A stretch of 64,000 nt of DNA from Pseudogracilibacillus sp037072025 (GTDB lineage: Bacteria > Bacillota > Bacilli > Bacillales > Amphibacillaceae), in the NCBI RefSeq assembly GCF_037072025.1, contig NZ_JAXHDD010000003.1:88755-152754 (forward strand). Reading direction: 5' to 3'. The notes under the pieces were generated by a model. That model was not told where the DNA came from, made no database searches, and saw only the letters and a list, made by a program, of their open reading frames with translations. Positions 63,809 through 64,000 of this stretch are shown here, piece after piece. Position numbers and translations under genes: made by a program. Positions within the stretch are counted from its first letter, which is position 1. Each line of letters opens with the position of its first letter.

Positions 63809-64000
63809 GCAAAGCAATTGGAATGTTTTAGGTTTCAATGGATATTTATAAATATGCTCAAACGGAACGGATTGCATCAATAATACTTTTGGAGTCACTA
63901 TCTATATGGTAGTGGCTCACTTCTGTCATTAGTGGATCAATATCTTGTCCGGAGTGGGTCAAAAAGATGGCAGAGGTGGGGCTAACCTATGTCCTTCTTC

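Larger units (their letters stand above)
61187..63972 (+). mobile_element. IS21-family insertion sequence
   Basis: Left end TGCCATCTTTTTGATCCAC (61187-61205) and right end, reversed, TGCCATCTTTTTGACCCAC (63954-63972) match at 18 of 19 bases. Extra GATCCAC copies near the left end (61214 and beyond) are typical of the repeated transposase sites of IS21. The element holds istA, istB and a third small ORF; about 2.8 kb. Confidence 0.82.

Overview
The window is low-GC DNA of a Bacillales bacterium (Bacillaceae or Planococcaceae type). The evidence is strong AGGAGG-type ribosome binding sites with frequent GTG/TTG starts, Bacillus-type gene sets (yxdJKLM-yxeA, sipW-calY, CpsB/CpsD-type EPS kinase and phosphatase, LysM-NlpC/P60 endopeptidase), and candidate SigL, CcpA and WalR sites. 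I do not assign a genus. No rRNA, tRNA or CRISPR array was seen.

Layout. 1-4.3 kb: end of a GNAT protein, a dispersed intergenic repeat, an amino-acid permease behind a candidate sigma-54 promoter and cre site, and a dead IS91-like transposase. 4.6-9.7 kb: a complete Bce-type peptide-sensing module on the minus strand (response regulator, kinase, ABC ATPase, permease, YxeA). 10-16.4 kb: accessory genes and decaying genes (alpha/beta hydrolase, CGNR regulator, Atu4866 and AraC remnants, TetR, PadR with a frameshifted DUF2812 partner, an erythromycin-esterase-like remnant fused to an Rpn remnant). 16.6-24.7 kb: two Rpn nuclease loci, each followed by a stand-alone copy of its own C-terminal module. 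Between them lie a NERD protein, a 20-bp-periodic repeat array, a thiosulfate uptake pair (tsuAB) and a secreted SH3/glucosaminidase. 25-32 kb: sipW, a FIMAH-like protein and calY (fibre-type matrix operon), a second repeat array, an ECF sigma/anti-sigma pair, MaoC, a polysaccharide deacetylase with a duplicated 3' fragment, and an acidic repeat protein with a SipW-like leader. 32.5-34 kb: a five-LysM NlpC/P60 endopeptidase.

34.3-58.8 kb is a Wzx/Wzy-type exopolysaccharide locus. It starts with a polymerase modulator, tyrosine kinase and phosphatase, followed by a membrane 4,6-dehydratase, GalU, a sugar aminotransferase, an initiating sugar transferase and a GNAT. These fit synthesis and loading of an N-acetylated amino-dideoxysugar. 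Next comes an unusual set: a D-cysteine-desulfhydrase-like PLP enzyme, two ATP-grasp proteins, a CapK-like adenylating enzyme and an asparagine-synthase-like protein lacking the glutaminase cysteine. I infer amide decoration of the polymer. A GT2, the flippase, a UDP-glucose dehydrogenase and EpsG complete the locus. An older O-antigen-polymerase gene next to the flippase is decayed.

54.5-64 kb is a graveyard of nested insertion-sequence remnants (IS3, IS1634, tyrosine recombinase, another IS3, unknown transposase, IS21). It ends with a nearly intact IS21 element whose istB is frameshifted and which carries a third small ORF.

Best candidates for something under-described: the Rpn loci with both internal and stand-alone C-terminal ORFs (toxin/antitoxin-like phage defence); the two GGCACAT arrays between convergent genes; the dispersed repeat with a covarying terminal hairpin; and the amide-ligase set in the EPS locus.
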